A program made the position numbers and the translations under genes. Shown in pieces: positions 8,013 through 18,317 of a stretch of DNA of 64,000 bases. Positions within the stretch are counted from its first letter, which is position 1. Every line of letters starts with the position of its first letter. The DNA comes from an uncultured Bacteroidales bacterium. Lineage in GTDB: Bacteria > Bacteroidota > Bacteroidia > Bacteroidales > P3. The stretch is from assembly GCA_947168665.1 (NCBI GenBank), contig CAMVMX010000007.1:1-64000 (forward strand). The letters run 5' to 3'. Below the pieces are notes generated by a model, which was given only the letters and a program-made list of their open reading frames with translations, was not told the origin of the DNA and made no database searches.

Positions 8013-11000
8013 ATGTTTAAAAAAGTACTAATGACAATCGGTCTGTTGCTGATGGCGAATTTCGTCCTCGCGCAGGGTACTATCAAAGGTACCATTATCG
8101 ATTCGAAGACAAAAGAGCCAGTGCCTTTTGCCAACGTCGTTGCTAAGCAAGACGGAAAACAAATCAAGGGTACGCAGACAGACATGGATGGTAATTTTAC
8201 TCTTAAGCCCCTGAATGTCGGACAATACGAGATTCAGGCTTCGTGTGTGGGCTACAACACCTATACACGTGAGGACTTCACCGTAAAAGCCTCCGGTTTC
8301 TCTATCTGCAACATCGAACTGTCAACTGCCTCGAAGACTCTTGAGGTGGTTGAAATTAAGGAGTCTAAAAACCCGATTATTGATATCGGATCGGCCGAGT
8401 CTGGCGAGCGCGTGTCGGCAGATGCTATCGCTCAGATGCCGGGTACGTCGGTCGAAAACATCGTGGCCGCCGTCGGTGGTGTCGGATACAGCGATGGTGG
8501 TACCAGTACTGCCCGAGGTGAGGATGGTATGGTGACGAGCCTTGGCGGCGTCCGTAAGCGTACGGGTGTCAATATGCCTAAGGAGGCCATTGCTGAAATC
8601 CAGGTTATCCTCGGTGGTACACCGGCCAGCATTGGTGAGGCTATTGGTGGTACACAGATTATCACCCTCAAACCGCCTTCAAGCCAGTTCAAGGGCTACT
8701 TCAGCCTTGAGTCCATTCTCGACTATCGCCTTTGGAACCGCTTCACTGCTTATTTGACTGGTCCCGTCATCAAAAAGAATCTGACAGACGAGAACGGTAA
8801 TGTTACTGGAGACAGAACTCTGGTTGGTTTCCGTTTCACTTCGCGCAACACTTATCAGCACAGTGCTTGGTATCGTCCCCGCGACCGTCGTTACATGATT
8901 GTCAACGATGACCTCGTGCGCCAGTATGAGCAGTCCCCAATTTCCTACGACCCTGTCACCCGCACAACCAACTATTCTGCTGAGCGTGGCCTTTATCGCG
9001 ATGATTTTGTCGAGATGACCACCCTCTCGAAGAGTAACTTCGGTGGCGACCAGAGCCGTGTGCCCCACACCGCTACGTATAAGACCGAGAACAACCTCTC
9101 TTTTAACATCCTCTTTTCGGATTATGCCACTCTGACTGTCACGGGCGACCTGAACTATACCTATCAGCCCAGTTCCTCGCTCATGCCCTTGAACATGTCG
9201 AGAAGTGCTTATGGTATCAGCAGAGACCTTGACTGGTCTGTCACCGTCGACTTTACCCAGCGTTTCCCTGACGAGGCACCCGCCAATGTTGATAATACTG
9301 AGGGTACCTCTGCCAGCGGCAAGGCTATCCAGAACGTGTTCTACACTATTGCGGCCATGTTCGAGCGCGACCGCTACCGTTCCTATAATGAGAACTTCGG
9401 CGGCTCTCTTGACGATGTCTTCAATTATGGTTTCTATGGCACCGTCCATACCACCCAGAACCCCAGCTACGAACTTGTCCCCAACTTCAGCTACAACGGC
9501 ATCAGCCGTGCTGCCATGGTCCAGAATAGCTGGTATGATGTCATTGATTGGAGCACATACAAGCCGTATGCACCCAACCAGGTGTTGGCCAACTACAACC
9601 TGCAGCTTTTGGGAATTCCTGATATAGCTGGAGCTCTCTATAATATCGACAATCTCCGTTCATTCAAAGGCCTTGCCAATGGTGATACCCCCGACAATAT
9701 TTACGGTCTCCTCGACAACGTAGGTATTCAGAGTAGAGGTTTCGGATTCGGCCAGGACGATTACATCTATGTGACCGCCAAAGCTTCTGCCGAAATCAAA
9801 GGCCATACCCTCGAAATCGGTTTCCAGTACGACCGTATGGACCGCTCCTACTACGCTCTTTCTGCAACCGACCTCTGGACTATCATGCGCCAGATGGCCA
9901 ACCGTCATATCCTTCAGATGGATTTGAGCAAACCCAAATACCGTTGGGAAGGATCGACTCTCTATGTTGATTTCGACCGTCTGCTCAATCGGGATGCCCA
10001 GTCCTATTTCGACCGTGCCATGCGCGACGCTTTAGGTTATACTGGCGACCCCAATGGCGAGGTGGCTTATCTCGATGTTGACCGTTATGACCCTGATTTC
10101 TATGTGAAGGCTGGTGGTCTTGACATGTTCTCTTCCGATGAACTTTTCAATAACGGTAGCCCGCTGGTTTCCTACTACGGTTATGACCACACAGGTAAGA
10201 AATATAACAGCAGCAACTGGAGCCTGAAGGACTTCTTCAGCCCCACCGACCCCAAGTTCCGCTATATCCCTGCCTACACTCCCACTTATATGGCCGGTTA
10301 TGTGCAGGATCAGTTCTACTTCTCTGACCTTATCTTCAACGTTGGTGTCCGCGTCGACATTTTCGATGCCAACCAGAGTGTCCTGAAAGACCCCTATCTG
10401 CTTTATGAATCTTGGACCGTTAAAGACCTGAAAGATAATAAAGCTCCTTATCAGGGCGAAATCTACAGCGGCGCCGGTGATAACTGGACTGTCTATGTTG
10501 ATGCTGCCGATGCCGACAACCCCACTATCTATGGTTATCGTAACGGTTCCGTTTGGTACGATGCCAACGGTGTCGAGTTGAGTTCTCCCAATTCTATTGC
10601 CGGCCGTTCTGGTAAACCCACTCCCTATCGTACACCCAACGGCCAGAAGGCTCTTACGAACAACACTGTTGGCGTAGAGGCTTTCGAGGACTACAAGCCT
10701 CAGGTTGTTGTCCAGCCCCGTATCGCATTCTCTTTCCCCGTTGGTGAGAGTTCGCAGTTCAAAGCCAGTTACGACATTATTGCCCGTCGTCCCTCTGGCA
10801 ACTGGCGTGCCGAATATCTGAACTATCTCTACATGTCGCAGATCACCTCTATCAACAATCCTAATCTGAAACCGGAGCGCATCACTAACTATGAGCTTGG
10901 TTTCCAGCAGGCTCTTAATAAGACCAATGCTATCAGCATCAGTGCTTTCTACAAAGAGACACGCGACCTCATCCAGATTGTCCAATATTCTGGTGCCGAT

Positions 11001-11771
11001 CCTAACAATAACTACTATTCCTACGACAACATTGACTTTAAGACCACCAAGGGTTTAACCCTCAGCTACGATCTCCGTCAATCCAAGAACATCCGTGTCA
11101 ACGCCAACTACACCCTCCAGTATGCCGAAGGTACTGGCCTGACCAGTGCAACCATGCAGGAGCTTATTAAAGAAGGTTACACGACTCTGAAGATGCTCAA
11201 TCCTATCGCCGATGACCGTCGCCATGAGTTCAAAGTCAACTTCGACTTCCGCTATCAGGGTGGCAAGAAGTACAATGGACCTACCATCACCCGCAAAGTC
11301 ACCGATAAAGAAACTGGCGAAGACCGTCAGGAGGTTGTCAAACTTCTTGAAAACTTCGGTGTCGATATTATCGCAGTTGCCCAGTCTGGCCGTCCTTACA
11401 CCAAAGCATTCAGCAACACCCAGTCAACTATCGTTGGTAGCTACAACGGCGCCCGTTTGCCGTGGGGCTTCTACTTCGACCTTGTTGTTGACAAGCGCTT
11501 CCCCATCAAGGTTGGCAAACGCGAGTCTTGGCTCTCCATCGCTCTGAGCATTACCAACCTCTTCGACATCCGCAACACTACCAGCGTCTGGCCTGTTACC
11601 GGCAACCCCGACGATAATGGCTATCTGACCGACCCGGAGACCCAGTCGGTAATCGAACGCTATCTCGATCCCGCCTCCTATAGGGATTTGTACACTATCG
11701 CACTCAGCAACAACTACTGGAGATACTCCACTCCTCGTCGTTTCCTTGCCACGATTGCTTACTCGTTCTAA
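8013..11771 (+). CDS. TonB-dependent-receptor-like outer-membrane protein with carboxypeptidase-regulatory N-domain
   Basis: 1252 residues. A signal peptide (MFKKVLMTIGLLL to VLAQ, about 1-21) is followed by a carboxypeptidase-regulatory-like beta-sandwich (about 22-110; GTIIDSKTKEPVPFANVV, DGNFTLKPLNVGQYEI), a plug-like region (about 125-230; DAIAQMPGTSVENIVAA) and a large C-terminal beta-barrel ending in the aromatic terminus TIAYSF expected for BAM-dependent insertion. No SusD-like partner follows. The next gene instead encodes a giant secreted protein, and the one after that a PorV/PorQ-like barrel. Substrate unknown. It could act as a classical importer or, as proposed for SusC-like barrels in T9SS complexes, as part of a cargo assembly. 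The plug and barrel assignment is by sequence pattern only. Confidence 0.88.
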   Translation: MFKKVLMTIGLLLMANFVLAQGTIKGTIIDSKTKEPVPFANVVAKQDGKQIKGTQTDMDGNFTLKPLNVGQYEIQASCVGYNTYTREDFTVKASGFSICNIELSTASKTLEVVEIKESKNPIIDIGSAESGERVSADAIAQMPGTSVENIVAAVGGVGYSDGGTSTARGEDGMVTSLGGVRKRTGVNMPKEAIAEIQVILGGTPASIGEAIGGTQIITLKPPSSQFKGYFSLESILDYRLWNRFTAYLTGPVIKKNLTDENGNVTGDRTLVGFRFTSRNTYQHSAWYRPRDRRYMIVNDDLVRQYEQSPISYDPVTRTTNYSAERGLYRDDFVEMTTLSKSNFGGDQSRVPHTATYKTENNLSFNILFSDYATLTVTGDLNYTYQPSSSLMPLNMSRSAYGISRDLDWSVTVDFTQRFPDEAPANVDNTEGTSASGKAIQNVFYTIAAMFERDRYRSYNENFGGSLDDVFNYGFYGTVHTTQNPSYELVPNFSYNGISRAAMVQNSWYDVIDWSTYKPYAPNQVLANYNLQLLGIPDIAGALYNIDNLRSFKGLANGDTPDNIYGLLDNVGIQSRGFGFGQDDYIYVTAKASAEIKGHTLEIGFQYDRMDRSYYALSATDLWTIMRQMANRHILQMDLSKPKYRWEGSTLYVDFDRLLNRDAQSYFDRAMRDALGYTGDPNGEVAYLDVDRYDPDFYVKAGGLDMFSSDELFNNGSPLVSYYGYDHTGKKYNSSNWSLKDFFSPTDPKFRYIPAYTPTYMAGYVQDQFYFSDLIFNVGVRVDIFDANQSVLKDPYLLYESWTVKDLKDNKAPYQGEIYSGAGDNWTVYVDAADADNPTIYGYRNGSVWYDANGVELSSPNSIAGRSGKPTPYRTPNGQKALTNNTVGVEAFEDYKPQVVVQPRIAFSFPVGESSQFKASYDIIARRPSGNWRAEYLNYLYMSQITSINNPNLKPERITNYELGFQQALNKTNAISISAFYKETRDLIQIVQYSGADPNNNYYSYDNIDFKTTKGLTLSYDLRQSKNIRVNANYTLQYAEGTGLTSATMQELIKEGYTTLKMLNPIADDRRHEFKVNFDFRYQGGKKYNGPTITRKVTDKETGEDRQEVVKLLENFGVDIIAVAQSGRPYTKAFSNTQSTIVGSYNGARLPWGFYFDLVVDKRFPIKVGKRESWLSIALSITNLFDIRNTTSVWPVTGNPDDNGYLTDPETQSVIERYLDPASYRDLYTIALSNNYWRYSTPRRFLATIAYSF

Positions 11772-11799
11772 TTCCTAAACGCGAAAAAAATATCAAAAC

Positions 11800-14700
11800 A
11801 TGAAGAATATATTTAGCAAATTAGTCTTGGTGGCTTTCCTCATCACCGCCCTGCCTGCAACCTCCTATGCAGAGGATTGCAAGGTCTGCAAAAAGACCTC
11901 GTCACACAGGGCAGCTGTACAGTCCAAAGCCGCCGTGTGCAAAAGAGCACAGAGTACCGCCGAGCTGAATGTCAACAACGTCCGCGCCCTTATCAACGGC
12001 TACGGAAACATGTGGTACGACGGCAGTGTAGCCCAGTATCACCTGCCCAAGAACAGCAACACCTGTCCGCTTTTCTGTGCCGCTCTTTGGATTGGTGGCA
12101 CCGATGTTAATGACCAGCTTCGTATTGCCGCTTTGCGTTTCGGCTCCGAGGGCGATGACTATTGGCCCGGCCCACTGGAACTGAATACTGCTTCGGTTGA
12201 CCTCCCTGTCTGTAACTATTTCGACAGACACTATATCATTACCAAGAATGAAGTCCTGCAGTTCATGTCTATGTTCGACTATACTGACCAGGGCGGTACT
12301 CCCAACGAGACCTTCTCGCCCGATGCCGTCCCCGCCACTATTAAAAACTGGCCTTCTGCCGGCATCAACTCCAACCAGTCTCCCTACCTTGCTCCTTTCT
12401 ACGATGCCAACCATGACGGTGTCTACAGTTGGGAAGACGGTGACTACCCCTATTATGATTTCAACAACGAACTCTGCCCCCGTACACTGAAAGCCCAGTG
12501 GGGTCGTGACTACACCTCCCATGTTGCCACCACTCTCGAAACCCAGCATGGTATTGTTACCGGCGGTCTCCTCTCCGACCAAGTTCTGAAAGGCGACCAG
12601 ACCATCTGGTGGGTCTTTAACGATATGGGTAACGTCCACACCGAGACCAAGGGTCAGCCGATTGGTATGGAGATTCGCGCTCAGGCTTTCGCATTCTCCA
12701 CCAACGACGAAATCAACAACATGACCTTCTACACCTACGAAATCATCAACCGCTCTACCTATGAACTGCGTGAGACCTATTTCAGCCAGTGGGTCGACGC
12801 TGACCTTGGTTATGCTTGGGACGACTTTGTGGGTTGCGATGTCAAGCGTGGTCTTGGCTACTGCTACAATGGTGACGAGTCTGACGGTCCCGGATCGGGT
12901 TCCTACAGCGGAATTCCTCCTGCGGTCGGTATTGACTTCTTCCAAGGCCCATATATGGACCCCGACGGTAAGGACAATCCCAAGATTGACATTGCCAAAA
13001 TGCGTGCATACTATCCCAACCAGCTTGAGCATTATCGTCTTGCCGATGGCACCTACGATACAATTAGCCTTACCGATGATGCTGACCTCTACTACCCCAA
13101 TGCATGGTACTTTGTTCCTGGCGATGCAGTCGGAAACTGCGCCATCAATGGTGTGAACTTTGGTAACAACATCGTCGATGACGAGCGTTTCGGTATGCGC
13201 CGTTTCGTATATTATGACAATGGATCCAACTCCATCAACGGCGAGCCTTCAAAAGCCACTGACTACTATAACTACCTTCGTGGTTACTGGAAAAACGGTC
13301 AGCGTATGAAATATGGTGGAAACGGCATCAGCACGGGTACTACCGATTTCGATTGCGACTTCATGTTCCCGGGCGACAGCGATCCTCTTTACTGGGGTAC
13401 CAATGGCAATGCTGTCGACGTTTGGACTGAAGTTTCTGCCGGCAACACCCCCAACGACCGTCGTTTCATGCAGTCCGCTGGTCCTTTCACTCTGAAACCC
13501 GGTGCTCTTAACTACGTCACCGTTGGTATTCCTTTCGCACAGGCTCCCTCGGGCAAGGCTTACTCCTCGGTCGAACTGCTTCGCGAAATCGATGATGTCT
13601 GCCAAGCACTCTTTGAAAACTGCTTCAAGGTTCTTGATGGCCCCGATGCTCCCACACTCATTGCCCAGGAGATGTCTAACGAGGTTATTCTCTACATCAA
13701 ATACGACAACCCCGGTAGCAACAACTATGGCGAGAAATACTCCGAAGTTGACCCGGCCATCGTCCGCTCCTTCACCGATGCTGAAGGCAACGCTGTCTTC
13801 TATTCCGACGAGCAGCGCAGCTACAAGTTCGAAGGCTATCAGATTTACCAGCTGAGAGATGCCAATGTGTCCATCGCCGACATCCGCGACATTACCAAGG
13901 CCGCTCTCGTAGCCCAGTGCGATGTCCGCAATTTCTACGACACCATCGAGAGCATTACCTACGACTCGGTTAACCGTGTTTATGACACTGTTTTCAACGA
14001 GAACCCCAGCCTTCCTATCGGAACTCTTGTCAACTACACCCGCAACAGCACTACTGGCCTCATGTCACCCAACATCATGGTCGAAGGTGCCAACCAAGGC
14101 ATCCAGCACGTCTTCCGCATCAAAACCGATGCCTTTGCCTCTGGACGTAACACCAACCTTGTCAACGGTAAGGAATACTACTTTGTATGTATCGCATACG
14201 CCCAGAACCGTTACAAAGAGTTCGCCGTCGAAGCCGACAAACTTGATGGTCAAAAAGAGCCCTATCTCGCTGGCCGTAAAGACGAGTTTGGCCGCACCAT
14301 CACTCCTGTTGTTGCAATCCCTCACGATCCTTCGTCTGAAAATGGCGGCACCGTTGTCAATGCTGAGTTCGGCATGTGCCCCAACATCACCCGTATCGAA
14401 GGTTATGGCAATGGTGGCTCGGTTCTCCGTCTCACCAACGAAAGCATTGAGGAACTTATGGGTGCTCCCGGTCAGCCCGGCAAACCTGCTGGCAAACTCA
14501 GAAACGATGCTGCTGGCATGACAGCCAATCCCTGCCAGATTCTCAATCCCAAATACGAAGAGAACTACGGACCTATCCGTGTCGAAGTGATTGACCCCCT
14601 CAATGTCAAGACGGGTAAATATGTCATCAAGTTCGACCAGTCCGATGATATCAATAATGGCGGCTGGGTTATCTCCAAATCACCTGAAGATCCTTCGTAT

Positions 14701-16629
14701 GCCACCAATCCCTACCTCTATGACAATGTCGAGTCTGTCCGCTCCAACTTCCCGCTCAACCGCTACAACGAGCAGCTCTTCCTCGACCTTGGCATCGCAG
14801 TTGCCCTGCGCAATCCGCAGGCTGTTGCCACTCCGCTTGTCATCACCACTCAAAATAACCAGAACTATGCTTCCCGTTTCTGGGGTGGTTTCGTCAACAC
14901 CAACGCCCTCCTCAACTCCACTGTCACCTTCGCTAACAATGAGACTCCTTGGCTCTCCTATGTGCCGGACGATGACAGCTACTGGGTTCAGAACTGGGTG
15001 CGTTCGGGTACCCAATTTGCGGCTGGCACGCGCAGCAGTTTCACTTCCACTACTGGTGAAGTCAACTACTCCGAGATTTATATTGACGAGGACTACTTCA
15101 AGAGCCAGCTCACCATCCCCAATGGCAATACCTCCAGCCTGGGTGTCGACCGCTATCAGGTGTTTGAAGATGTGGCCGGCGGTTGGGCTCCCTATGGTCT
15201 GACTTCTACGCTGCCCTTCCACCCCGCCTTCTCCTACCGCTACTATGTGGCCGACAACAGCATTCTCGACAGCCTCTGCCGCATCAGCACAGTCTATGCA
15301 CGTTCCTACAACTACTGGACTATTGTCCGTCGTACTATGGATAACTTCCGTAACAAGTCTCTTAACTTCAACGATATGTCCAACTTGCCCAGCGTCCGCA
15401 TCGTCTTTACGAGCGATACTTCCAAGTGGACCCGTTGCCCGGTTCTGGAGATGTGCGACGACCACACCCAGTCCGAAGGCAATGCCCGTCGTTTCCAGAT
15501 GCGCCGTCATGCATCGGTTGACAAGCTGGGCCGCACCATCGATCAGGCCGGTGTGGCAGCTGACGAATCCGATGTCAACAATCCCGCCTACATCAGTGCT
15601 ACTGGTATGGGTTGGTTCCCTGGCTACGCAATCAACACCGCTACTGGTGAGCGTCTCAACATCATGTTCGGCGAAGATTCCCGCTACATTCAGTGCAACG
15701 GTACCGACATGCTCTGGAATCCCACCAACGAGTTCACCGAAGGTACCCAGAACTATGTTATGGGCGGCCGCCACTTCATCTATGTGATGAATGCAACCGA
15801 TCAGCCCTTCTTCGACATTGTGAATAACAGCAACGCTGTGGTCACCTCTTACAGAACACCTTCCTACGATGCCGGCCGTTGGGCCGTCAGCATGCTCAGA
15901 TCGCTCGACCGCCTGATGGACTACGAGCCCACCTCCGATGTCGACCGTCTGCGTTGCTTCCATGGCATCCTTGATGGTGAGAGCACCTCGCTTGTTCCCC
16001 AGCGCGACTCTGTATCCCTGCTCTTCGCTTCTGTTGCGTGGGTCAACATGCCCTTGGTCAATCCGCGCTTCCAGTTCGACAACCCGCTTGACATTCCCTG
16101 CGACGTGACTATCGACCTTGACGTCAATACACCCTATGGCCGTTACCTCTCGCCCAACACTTCTGCTGTCCGCCTCTTTGATGGAGCCGAAGTCCAGAAT
16201 GCCAACTACCCCATGTACATGTTCGAACTCACTCCTGACATTGCCACCCTCACCGGCCAGGCCACTCGCAGTGGTGCATCCAAGAGCTATCAGGACTCCA
16301 TCCTCAGCCGCATCAATGTTGTTCCGAATCCCTATTACAGCTATTCTACCTACGAGACTGGTAGCCAGCTGGAGACCAAAGTCCGCTTCGTCAATGTTCC
16401 CACCGGCACGGTAGTATCCATCTACACTGTCGACGGAACACTCGTCCGTCGTCTTGGCCCCACGGCTGGTACTGGTACCACTCTCGACTGGGATCTCCAC
16501 AACCACACTGGCATTCCCATTGCTGGTGGTGTCTATCTCATCCATTTCAAAGTTCCAGGCATTGGCGACCGTGTTGTCAAATGGTTCGGCACCATGCGTC
16601 CTGTTGACCTGAACCAGTTTGGATTCTAA
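11800..16629 (+). CDS. Very large secreted protein, probable T9SS cargo
   Basis: 1609 residues with a signal peptide (about 1-25, ending TSYAED). After a short Cys/Lys-rich segment comes the recognisable block LNVNNVRALINGYGNMWYD, then CPLFCAALWIGGTDVNDQLRIAALRF and DYWPGPL, which I associate with a family of large uncharacterised T9SS-exported proteins. The body is rich in Tyr, Asn and Asp without obvious tandem repeats. The C-terminus (about 1500-1609) contains VVPNPYYSYS, VSIYTVDGTLVRRL and a GGVYLIHFKV strand, which matches the layout of T9SS type A sorting or FlgD-like Ig domains, although it has an unusual extra tail (TMRPVDLNQFGF). It lies 28 bp after the barrel gene and 23 bp before the PorV-like gene. 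Enzymatic activity: none recognised. Confidence 0.85.
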   Translation: MKNIFSKLVLVAFLITALPATSYAEDCKVCKKTSSHRAAVQSKAAVCKRAQSTAELNVNNVRALINGYGNMWYDGSVAQYHLPKNSNTCPLFCAALWIGGTDVNDQLRIAALRFGSEGDDYWPGPLELNTASVDLPVCNYFDRHYIITKNEVLQFMSMFDYTDQGGTPNETFSPDAVPATIKNWPSAGINSNQSPYLAPFYDANHDGVYSWEDGDYPYYDFNNELCPRTLKAQWGRDYTSHVATTLETQHGIVTGGLLSDQVLKGDQTIWWVFNDMGNVHTETKGQPIGMEIRAQAFAFSTNDEINNMTFYTYEIINRSTYELRETYFSQWVDADLGYAWDDFVGCDVKRGLGYCYNGDESDGPGSGSYSGIPPAVGIDFFQGPYMDPDGKDNPKIDIAKMRAYYPNQLEHYRLADGTYDTISLTDDADLYYPNAWYFVPGDAVGNCAINGVNFGNNIVDDERFGMRRFVYYDNGSNSINGEPSKATDYYNYLRGYWKNGQRMKYGGNGISTGTTDFDCDFMFPGDSDPLYWGTNGNAVDVWTEVSAGNTPNDRRFMQSAGPFTLKPGALNYVTVGIPFAQAPSGKAYSSVELLREIDDVCQALFENCFKVLDGPDAPTLIAQEMSNEVILYIKYDNPGSNNYGEKYSEVDPAIVRSFTDAEGNAVFYSDEQRSYKFEGYQIYQLRDANVSIADIRDITKAALVAQCDVRNFYDTIESITYDSVNRVYDTVFNENPSLPIGTLVNYTRNSTTGLMSPNIMVEGANQGIQHVFRIKTDAFASGRNTNLVNGKEYYFVCIAYAQNRYKEFAVEADKLDGQKEPYLAGRKDEFGRTITPVVAIPHDPSSENGGTVVNAEFGMCPNITRIEGYGNGGSVLRLTNESIEELMGAPGQPGKPAGKLRNDAAGMTANPCQILNPKYEENYGPIRVEVIDPLNVKTGKYVIKFDQSDDINNGGWVISKSPEDPSYATNPYLYDNVESVRSNFPLNRYNEQLFLDLGIAVALRNPQAVATPLVITTQNNQNYASRFWGGFVNTNALLNSTVTFANNETPWLSYVPDDDSYWVQNWVRSGTQFAAGTRSSFTSTTGEVNYSEIYIDEDYFKSQLTIPNGNTSSLGVDRYQVFEDVAGGWAPYGLTSTLPFHPAFSYRYYVADNSILDSLCRISTVYARSYNYWTIVRRTMDNFRNKSLNFNDMSNLPSVRIVFTSDTSKWTRCPVLEMCDDHTQSEGNARRFQMRRHASVDKLGRTIDQAGVAADESDVNNPAYISATGMGWFPGYAINTATGERLNIMFGEDSRYIQCNGTDMLWNPTNEFTEGTQNYVMGGRHFIYVMNATDQPFFDIVNNSNAVVTSYRTPSYDAGRWAVSMLRSLDRLMDYEPTSDVDRLRCFHGILDGESTSLVPQRDSVSLLFASVAWVNMPLVNPRFQFDNPLDIPCDVTIDLDVNTPYGRYLSPNTSAVRLFDGAEVQNANYPMYMFELTPDIATLTGQATRSGASKSYQDSILSRINVVPNPYYSYSTYETGSQLETKVRFVNVPTGTVVSIYTVDGTLVRRLGPTAGTGTTLDWDLHNHTGIPIAGGVYLIHFKVPGIGDRVVKWFGTMRPVDLNQFGF

Positions 16630-16652
16630 GCACTGTTTGTTAATCTTAAAAA

Positions 16653-17738
16653 ATGACAGAAATGAAAAACACAATTAGAATATTTGCTGTAGTAGCCATC
16701 ATGGTACTCATGTCAGCCGAGTCCGTCTGGGCCGGTAATGACAGGCGTAGAGGTACTGCTGGTGCCACGGAGTTGCTTATCAACCCGTGGGCCCGCAGCA
16801 CTGGTTGGGGAAGTGCCAACGTGGCCAATGTCCGTGGACTGGATGCTTTCTATTCAAACATTGCCGGTCTTAGTTACATCAACAAACTGGAGTTCACCTA
16901 CTCCAACACCATGCTCTATGGTGGTGTCAGCGGTCTCAACAGCGGTGCGTCCATCAATGCGCTTGGTTTGGGTGTCCGCATCTTCGACCGTGGCGTCATG
17001 GGCATCAGCCTTATGTCTATGAATTTCGGCGATATTGACAAGACCACCGTTGAAAGTCCTGAACCCATCAATGGTACCTTCTCGCCCACACTCATGAACA
17101 TCAACGTGGCTTACTCCCACACCTTCACAACCTCCATCCGTGGTGGTGTCAACATCAAGATTATAAGCGAGTCCACTGAGAACATTTCCGGTTCTGGCTT
17201 TGCTGTCGATGCCGGTATCCAGTATGTAACAGGTGCCGACGACGAACTCAAGTTCGGTGTCAGCCTCAAGAACTGGGGTCCTGCCTTCAGCTTTGGCGGC
17301 ACCGGTCTGTCCTTCTCCTTTGTCAACGATGCGGGCAACGCTATGACGGCCCAATTCCGTGCCGGCAACATGGAGCTCCCCACCTGCCTCAACATTGGTC
17401 TTTCCTACGACTTCCTGTTCGAAGCGCTGAGCCAGCGTCTCACCATTGCGGGTGCCTTCACCTCCAATGCCTTCCTGAAGGACAACTTTTCGGTCGGACT
17501 GGAGTACAGCCTCCTCAACATGTTCAACCTGCGTTGCGGCTATGTTTACCAGACTGATGTCTTCAACGAGTCACTCCGCACCACGGCCAACACAGGCTTC
17601 AGTGCTGGTGCCTCTATTGATGTCCCCCTGGCCAAGAAAGGCAGCGACAGCAAAACCGCTCTTACCATCGATTATTCTTACCGCACCAGCGCCAACCTGC
17701 GCGGCACCCATGCCATTGGCGGTACATTCCGGTTCTAA
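16653..17738 (+). CDS. PorV/PorQ-family outer-membrane barrel protein
   Basis: 361 residues; an alternative ATG at 16662 gives MKNTIRIF and is equally plausible. The signal peptide ends near SVWAG. The mature start GTAGATELLINPWARSTGWG is typical of PorV/PorQ (FadL-like) T9SS barrels, which begin with a segment describing position and asymmetry of the lipid-facing barrel. Alternating strands run to the C-terminal GGTFRF, ending in Phe as expected for an outer-membrane protein. PorV shuttles T9SS cargo from the translocon to the attachment complex and PorQ works in the same machinery. Being third in a unit after a receptor-like barrel and a giant cargo suggests a dedicated partner for that cargo (inference). 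A strong terminator follows 22 bp downstream. Confidence 0.85.
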   Translation: MTEMKNTIRIFAVVAIMVLMSAESVWAGNDRRRGTAGATELLINPWARSTGWGSANVANVRGLDAFYSNIAGLSYINKLEFTYSNTMLYGGVSGLNSGASINALGLGVRIFDRGVMGISLMSMNFGDIDKTTVESPEPINGTFSPTLMNINVAYSHTFTTSIRGGVNIKIISESTENISGSGFAVDAGIQYVTGADDELKFGVSLKNWGPAFSFGGTGLSFSFVNDAGNAMTAQFRAGNMELPTCLNIGLSYDFLFEALSQRLTIAGAFTSNAFLKDNFSVGLEYSLLNMFNLRCGYVYQTDVFNESLRTTANTGFSAGASIDVPLAKKGSDSKTALTIDYSYRTSANLRGTHAIGGTFRF

Positions 17739-17759
17739 GAGATTTATCACATAATACCT

Positions 17760-17795
17760 AATTAGGAAAGGCTTCCAAAGCCTTTCCTAATTTTT
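17760..17795 (+). terminator. Strong intrinsic terminator after the secDF/PorV-like unit
   Basis: A perfect 15-bp stem (17760-17774 with 17778-17792), a 3-nt loop, and a T-run. It separates the PorV-like gene from greA. Confidence 0.93.
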
Positions 17796-17830
17796 AAACG
17801 CATACACATTACAAAACATCACAATCAATC

Positions 17831-18304
17831 ATGTCAGAAATCAAGTATTATAGTGAAGAAGGTCTTCAGAAGCTGAAAGACGAGCTTCACCACCTCATTG
17901 CCGTCGAGCGTCCTGCCGCTTCGGCTGCCATTGCCGAGGCCCGCGACAAAGGCGACCTTTCCGAGAATGCCGAATACGACGCCGCCAAAGAAGCGCAAGG
18001 CCACCTCGAAGCCCGTATCTCCAAACTACAAGATCTTGTTGCCAATGCCCGTCTGCTCGACGAGTCGAAGATAGACACCTCCAAAGTGCTCCTGCTCTCC
18101 AAGATAACCATCCGCAACATAAAGAACAATGCCAAGCAGGTCTATACCATTGTCCCCGAAAGCGAGGCCAGTTTGAAGGAAGGCAAGATTTCCGTCACCT
18201 CGCCTTTTGCCCAAGCCTTTTTAGGCAAACGTGCGGGCGAGACAGTCGATGTGGTCGTGCCGGCCGGCACCATGCAGTTCGAAATCCTTACAATTGAACG
18301 ATAA
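17831..18304 (+). CDS. greA: Transcription elongation factor GreA
   Basis: 157 residues, the normal GreA length. It stimulates RNA polymerase to cleave backtracked transcripts. The N-terminal coiled coil carries LKDELHHL, RPAASAAIAEARDKGDLSENAEYDAAK (the acidic-tip region with conserved D and E), and the C-terminal FKBP-like globular domain ends TISVTSPFAQAFLGKRAGETV-like sequence. It follows the 17.76-kb terminator, but I see no TAnnTTTG element in the 36-bp gap. The copper-chaperone-like gene starts 14 bp after its stop, so greA may be the first gene of a transcript that also encodes metal export. Confidence 0.97.
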   Translation: MSEIKYYSEEGLQKLKDELHHLIAVERPAASAAIAEARDKGDLSENAEYDAAKEAQGHLEARISKLQDLVANARLLDESKIDTSKVLLLSKITIRNIKNNAKQVYTIVPESEASLKEGKISVTSPFAQAFLGKRAGETVDVVVPAGTMQFEILTIER

Positions 18305-18317
18305 TACCGCCTCAATC

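Noticed and set aside
8013..11771. SusC of a SusC/SusD glycan-uptake locus
   Set aside because: No SusD-like lipoprotein follows; the next gene is a giant secreted protein with a T9SS-like C-terminus.
14680..16674. Minus-strand frame of 664 codons opposite the giant cargo
   Set aside because: Low-complexity, His/Val/Gly-rich translation; the plus-strand cargo carries a signal peptide and sorting-domain pattern.
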